From Ignavibacteriales bacterium (lineage in GTDB: Bacteria > Bacteroidota > Ignavibacteria > Ignavibacteriales > Ignavibacteriaceae): a stretch of 64,000 nt of DNA. The stretch lies in NCBI GenBank assembly GCA_016707585.1, contig JADJHL010000012.1, positions 372,001 through 436,000 of the forward strand. The letters run 5' to 3'. The position numbers and the translations under genes were made by a program. The notes under the pieces are model-generated. The model was given only the letters and a program-made list of their open reading frames with translations, was not told the origin of the DNA and did not search any database. Positions 61,501 through 64,000 of this stretch are shown here, piece by piece; the stretch's first letter is position 1, and each line of letters opens with the position of its first letter.

Positions 61501-64000
61501 ATTAAAATAAACCCTGCCAATCCTTTAGTCGGGGATACTGTCAAAGTCCAAGTATCTATAAGAAATTTCGGAAGAGTTTTACTCAATGATTCTGTAAGTG
61601 TTGAATTAATTGCAACATCAAACGATACTTCATATTCAGTTGGAATTAATCGTATTTCTAGTTTTACAGCATACGATTCAACTTCGTTTAAGTGGATTCC
61701 AACAACTGGAGGATTATTTGAACTTAAAGTTAATATTAACAATATCGATATTATACCGGAAGAAGATTATACAGACAATACAGCTTCAAATTTATTTGTA
61801 ATTTATAATATAGGTGAACCTAACATTGTTAAACCAGTTGATGCTTTCAGTTCAGAATCTAAATTTGATTTTGTATTAGTTGATATTGGGTATTTCATTG
61901 ATTTACCTTTAGTATATTATATTGAGATTGATACTTCTTCGTCATTTCAAAACCCAATTATACAATCAGAAAGTTTGACTTCAATAGATGGGATCATAAA
62001 ATGGTCTCCTCAAGTAATACAATCAGGTGTGTATTTTTGGAGGACAAGAGTTTTTGATGGGGAGAATTATGGTAGATGGAGTAATATAAGAAGTTTCTCG
62101 GTTGGTTCATATACAAAAAAAGGATATTACGCACACGATAATATTCTAAAAACATTTGATACCTATAACATCAATTTTTCTGAAACACACAAAAGTCTTC
62201 TTCTTAATACAGAGCTAATTGAACCTAGACCAAGTAATAAAACTTTCATTGAACAGTTTGACTTTACTAACATCGCTTACTCTGATAGTTTTAAAGCTAG
62301 TACAATGACTACGGATGGGACATATCTTTATATTGGCACCTCACAGTATTTCGCTTATAATCCAGACTCAAATCCTGATGGTCTTTCTAGGATTTATAGA
62401 ATAGGTACTGGATTAAATGGAACAATTCAAGGGGAGTATTACGGGTATCTTCCAAATTTTAATACACAAATCTTAAATCAGATATTTTATCATAGCGATG
62501 GATATATTTATGTTGCAACCAAAAATCCATACCAGCTATTAAAAGTTGATAAAACTACAGGGGACACAACCTCAATTTATCTAACTGCAGGACTTCTTAG
62601 ATGGGAAGATGCTGGTATTAAAGAAGGTGCCTTTTTTGTAAAATCTGACGGTAATTTTATTTATAATCTTACACTATTTGATAGTTTGGGGAGAACAAAA
62701 TATGTATTGAGAACTCTAGACCCGAACAATGGGTGGACCTTAGTTAAACCAGATATTATACTTGATGGTAATAGTTATATCCCAGGATTTTCTGACTTTT
62801 TCGTATATGAAAATTTTATCTATCCAACTGACTATTGGCAAAATGCGATGAGAAGAATTAGAGTTAATGATGGCTATTATGAAGAAGAGTGGGTAACATA
62901 TTTACCCTTTAAAAATTTCTATTCTTGGTGTTATGATTGGAATAACAATCTATTGTATTCAGTCACTTTTAGACCGTTCGCAAATTTAAAAACCAGATTT
63001 TATAAATTTCTTGGTAACTATACCGATGCTGAAGGGACAATTACTACAAAAGAGATTGGACCTGCAAATAAATGGAATAATCTTAAAATCAATCTTGAAA
63101 ATTCCAGTCAGACTGGAAACTATACTGTTAATTTACTAGGTTTTAATAGTTCAAATAAAATTTGGGATACATTGGCGGTTACAATTCCTGATTCACTTGA
63201 TCTATCAAATATTTCTACGGTTGATTATAATTTATTAAAAATGAGTTTTACACTTTCAGATTCAAGTTTTGGTGCTTCGGAACCTATGAAATTAAGATCG
63301 GTGGAAATTGATTATGATATGCTCCCAGAAGTAATGTTGACAAAAAAGAATATTAATGTTTCACCTGATAGTATATTACAAGGATTTCAAACTGAATTAA
63401 CTTTAAATATTCAAAATATTAGTTCAACAAGTGTAAATGATGTAAATGTAAAATTTTATATAAATAATTCCGATACTGCATTTTATTCGCAAAATGTAAT
63501 GATAAATGCTGATAGTTTGACAACGATTAAACATAATATAAATACAGATAATATTTTATTTGAAAATAATTTAAGAATATTTGCTTTCCCAATTCATCCA
63601 ACCTTATTTACTTTCAACGATAGAACTGAGCACGATTTTTTTGTTTCCCGTGATTCAGTAAAACCAAATTTTACTATTACTTTTGATGATAAAGAATTAA
63701 TTGATGGAGATATTATTTCATCTGAACCTACGGTTGTAATGACTGTTGAGGATAACAGTCCTTTACCAATTACTCAGAACCACTTTTCAATTCAACTTGA
63801 TAATATTCCTTTAAGTTTTTATGATGTTAATGATTCTCTTAAGTATGATTACACTCCATATCCAAATTCCAAAGCAGTGGTTACTTGGACTCCAAAACTT
63901 GAGGATGGCTCACATACTTTAACAGTTTTTGTTAAAGATTCATCAGGAAATCCGTTTAACTCATCACAAATGGTTTATAGATTTAATGTTTTTAACAATC
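58585..64000 (+). CDS. Secreted C25 (gingipain-family) cysteine peptidase, C terminus beyond window
   Basis: Open for at least 1805 codons and runs off the right edge; no in-frame stop. Signal peptide IFRLILLLLALSFFKSIAQ, then a propeptide-like region (SPRMPGEPWLPELLINIGVP, residues ~65-90) and YKIYLAKKGVYRVTYDELI at ~235. The C25 domain (~575-965) has FVNYYGHGGGYQW with His835 and ISSTTCYTAHF with Cys867, the catalytic dyad, and ends LGDPVF. After it come CARDB-like domains (SGIKINPANPLVGD, ~970; INVSPDSILQGFQ, ~1590) and a propeller-like segment (~1230-1450). T9SS cargo or a PorU-like sortase; its length exceeds PorU, so I favour cargo. Confidence 0.85.
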   Translation, partial: MQIFRLILLLLALSFFKSIAQPYKILESTKEHIIIEFDFHNYYTIADTIINGKRFNYINQMEFSPRMPGEPWLPELLINIGVPNKCNPSLSILNSEEIKINDKFIIPFPKEDPDITPKGEDNFNFEIYNSNRLFPFTKAKIINDYIFRYSRVLVVGISPYQFNPISRDILFTNKMKIKIVFNSLNDLNDKKIEDAFTENYLQDLVINYEIMSDWITKEETQQNKTSTFWYNSNQNYYKIYLAKKGVYRVTYDELIAAGVPLSAEIPVDKIGLYGGGESIPLDITTSQNGLFKSGDYFQFVGLPPPKSSYSNFNLYNKSNVYWFTFENDSSEERYKDITGIASSWTRSIDYYLYTEHYEEDKIYERWGLAGNGNRDHWQWGKAIARNQQSIVGFESFYNELPDISRDSNFAVLKVNMHGVSNNNRCPSHQAYISLANNELIGTYTWNGQAEATFEKRIDSIKNYPTGNKVSVFVYGDACPDTINPDDEIRINWFEFEYWRYLRTYPNNFNFTSNPNEFGVNRFWLSRWQRDNAKIYIPSKSKVISDPDIPNDQYNSLRFVDTVSALTEYFVIASDYFLTVDSIKFDSPSNLKSTGNGSDYIIITHPNFKNIAEGLKSIRSVNFPDTSISNPRIFIADVQDIYDEFSDGLISPEAIKSFIKYAFENWVIPAPSYIVLLGDMSYDYREILSDSRPNFIPSIPYFTQEYGQTASDNMFVAVAGTDVTPDLAIGRLSIENVAEGAVLLEKLSTYPSDNSKAWKQNVLLFASGISLADEISFGFNDASELLENNFLTPNGYTTSKVYRYPSKTIHEPFQGDGPKIREKINEGGVFVNYYGHGGGYQWDLIFTNDDIYLLENEGRLPFISSTTCYTAHFDNQDVFGEQFNKVPGKGCIGFFGSAGLTYWQIGKEINQKLFGQIFHFQEFITGKAILKAKSQVSGGGAYGNQVALLTLLGDPVFKLALPSFPDFEIKPSGIKINPANPLVGDTVKVQVSIRNFGRVLLNDSVSVELIATSNDTSYSVGINRISSFTAYDSTSFKWIPTTGGLFELKVNINNIDIIPEEDYTDNTASNLFVIYNIGEPNIVKPVDAFSSESKFDFVLVDIGYFIDLPLVYYIEIDTSSSFQNPIIQSESLTSIDGIIKWSPQVIQSGVYFWRTRVFDGENYGRWSNIRSFSVGSYTKKGYYAHDNILKTFDTYNINFSETHKSLLLNTELIEPRPSNKTFIEQFDFTNIAYSDSFKASTMTTDGTYLYIGTSQYFAYNPDSNPDGLSRIYRIGTGLNGTIQGEYYGYLPNFNTQILNQIFYHSDGYIYVATKNPYQLLKVDKTTGDTTSIYLTAGLLRWEDAGIKEGAFFVKSDGNFIYNLTLFDSLGRTKYVLRTLDPNNGWTLVKPDIILDGNSYIPGFSDFFVYENFIYPTDYWQNAMRRIRVNDGYYEEEWVTYLPFKNFYSWCYDWNNNLLYSVTFRPFANLKTRFYKFLGNYTDAEGTITTKEIGPANKWNNLKINLENSSQTGNYTVNLLGFNSSNKIWDTLAVTIPDSLDLSNISTVDYNLLKMSFTLSDSSFGASEPMKLRSVEIDYDMLPEVMLTKKNINVSPDSILQGFQTELTLNIQNISSTSVNDVNVKFYINNSDTAFYSQNVMINADSLTTIKHNINTDNILFENNLRIFAFPIHPTLFTFNDRTEHDFFVSRDSVKPNFTITFDDKELIDGDIISSEPTVVMTVEDNSPLPITQNHFSIQLDNIPLSFYDVNDSLKYDYTPYPNSKAVVTWTPKLEDGSHTLTVFVKDSSGNPFNSSQMVYRFNVFNN

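Noticed and set aside
61064..61801. Small frames inside the C25 peptidase on both strands
   Set aside because: They lie fully within an uninterrupted, motif-supported large frame.
1..64000. CRISPR array, prophage or integrative element
   Set aside because: No regularly spaced repeats, no integrase, transposase or phage structural genes; the partial tRNA copy lacks the 3' end expected of an attachment site.

Overview
This is a 64 kb AT-rich chromosomal segment from a Bacteroidota/Ignavibacteriota-type bacterium. I favour an Ignavibacteria-like lineage, by inference and without a database search. Reasons: repeated PorV/PorQ-type outer-membrane proteins, a C25 (gingipain-family) peptidase with signal peptide, many lipoproteins, Bacteroidota-style promoters (TTG, about 21 nt, TAnnTTTG), many TTG starts, and MutL with the endonuclease motif. 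There is no prophage, transposase or CRISPR array. The mobile-like signal is limited to small GTCATTCCC-type palindromes at about 28.9 kb and 33.96 kb, plus a related hairpin inside a tRNA remnant at 0.1 kb.

Layout. 0-0.2 kb: partial tRNA-Gly(CCC) and a broken copy of its 5' part. 0.2-2.4 kb: STAS protein, pdxH and an EamA transporter. 2.5-7.1 kb: a tightly overlapping five-gene operon (NodB deacetylase, GT2, radical SAM/SPASM-like, DUF1207-like barrel, M50 protease). 7.1-11.5 kb: an envelope operon with a two-domain lipoprotein, a secreted beta-propeller with FlgD/T9SS-like tail and two PorV/PorQ-family barrels, closed by a strong terminator. 11.6-15.6 kb: FemAB-like acyltransferase and three glycosyltransferases. 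15.6-26.5 kb: housekeeping genes (glycerate kinase, thyA-folA-mutL, acyl-CoA mutase large subunit, UbiA-family prenyltransferase, tgt, yajC, NfeD protease). 26.5-30.5 kb, minus strand: DUF6263-like lipoprotein, NamZ-like muramidase, ndk, and sucD with an unusual lysine-rich tail. 30.7-41 kb: propeller lipoprotein; gatA, tatA, purQ, purS, pssA, psd and a divergent purC-like gene on the minus strand; then ybaB-recR, a methyltransferase, two tandem lipoproteins (the second apparently starting at AUU) and ftsX.

41-58.4 kb is a surface polysaccharide locus: SLBB export protein, Wzz, MurJ/MviN-type flippase, FkbM and class I methyltransferases, GT9, GT4 and GT2 glycosyltransferases, O-antigen ligase/polymerase, a D-glucuronyl C5-epimerase-domain protein, an AsnB-type amidotransferase, acetyltransferases, a DegT aminotransferase and a PglC-type phosphoglycosyl transferase. 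The set suggests a Wzx/Wzy-type polymer with C5-epimerised and possibly amidated uronic acids. Right after it, an open reading frame of at least 1805 codons encodes a secreted C25 cysteine peptidase that runs off the window.

The most noteworthy items are the AUU-initiated lipoprotein that ATG/GTG/TTG callers truncate, the PurC-like protein lacking several active-site motifs, the lysine-rich SucD tail, the tRNA-Gly copy carrying two hairpin insertions, the five-gene overlapping operon around a radical SAM enzyme, and the epimerase/amidotransferase polysaccharide locus next to a giant C25 peptidase.
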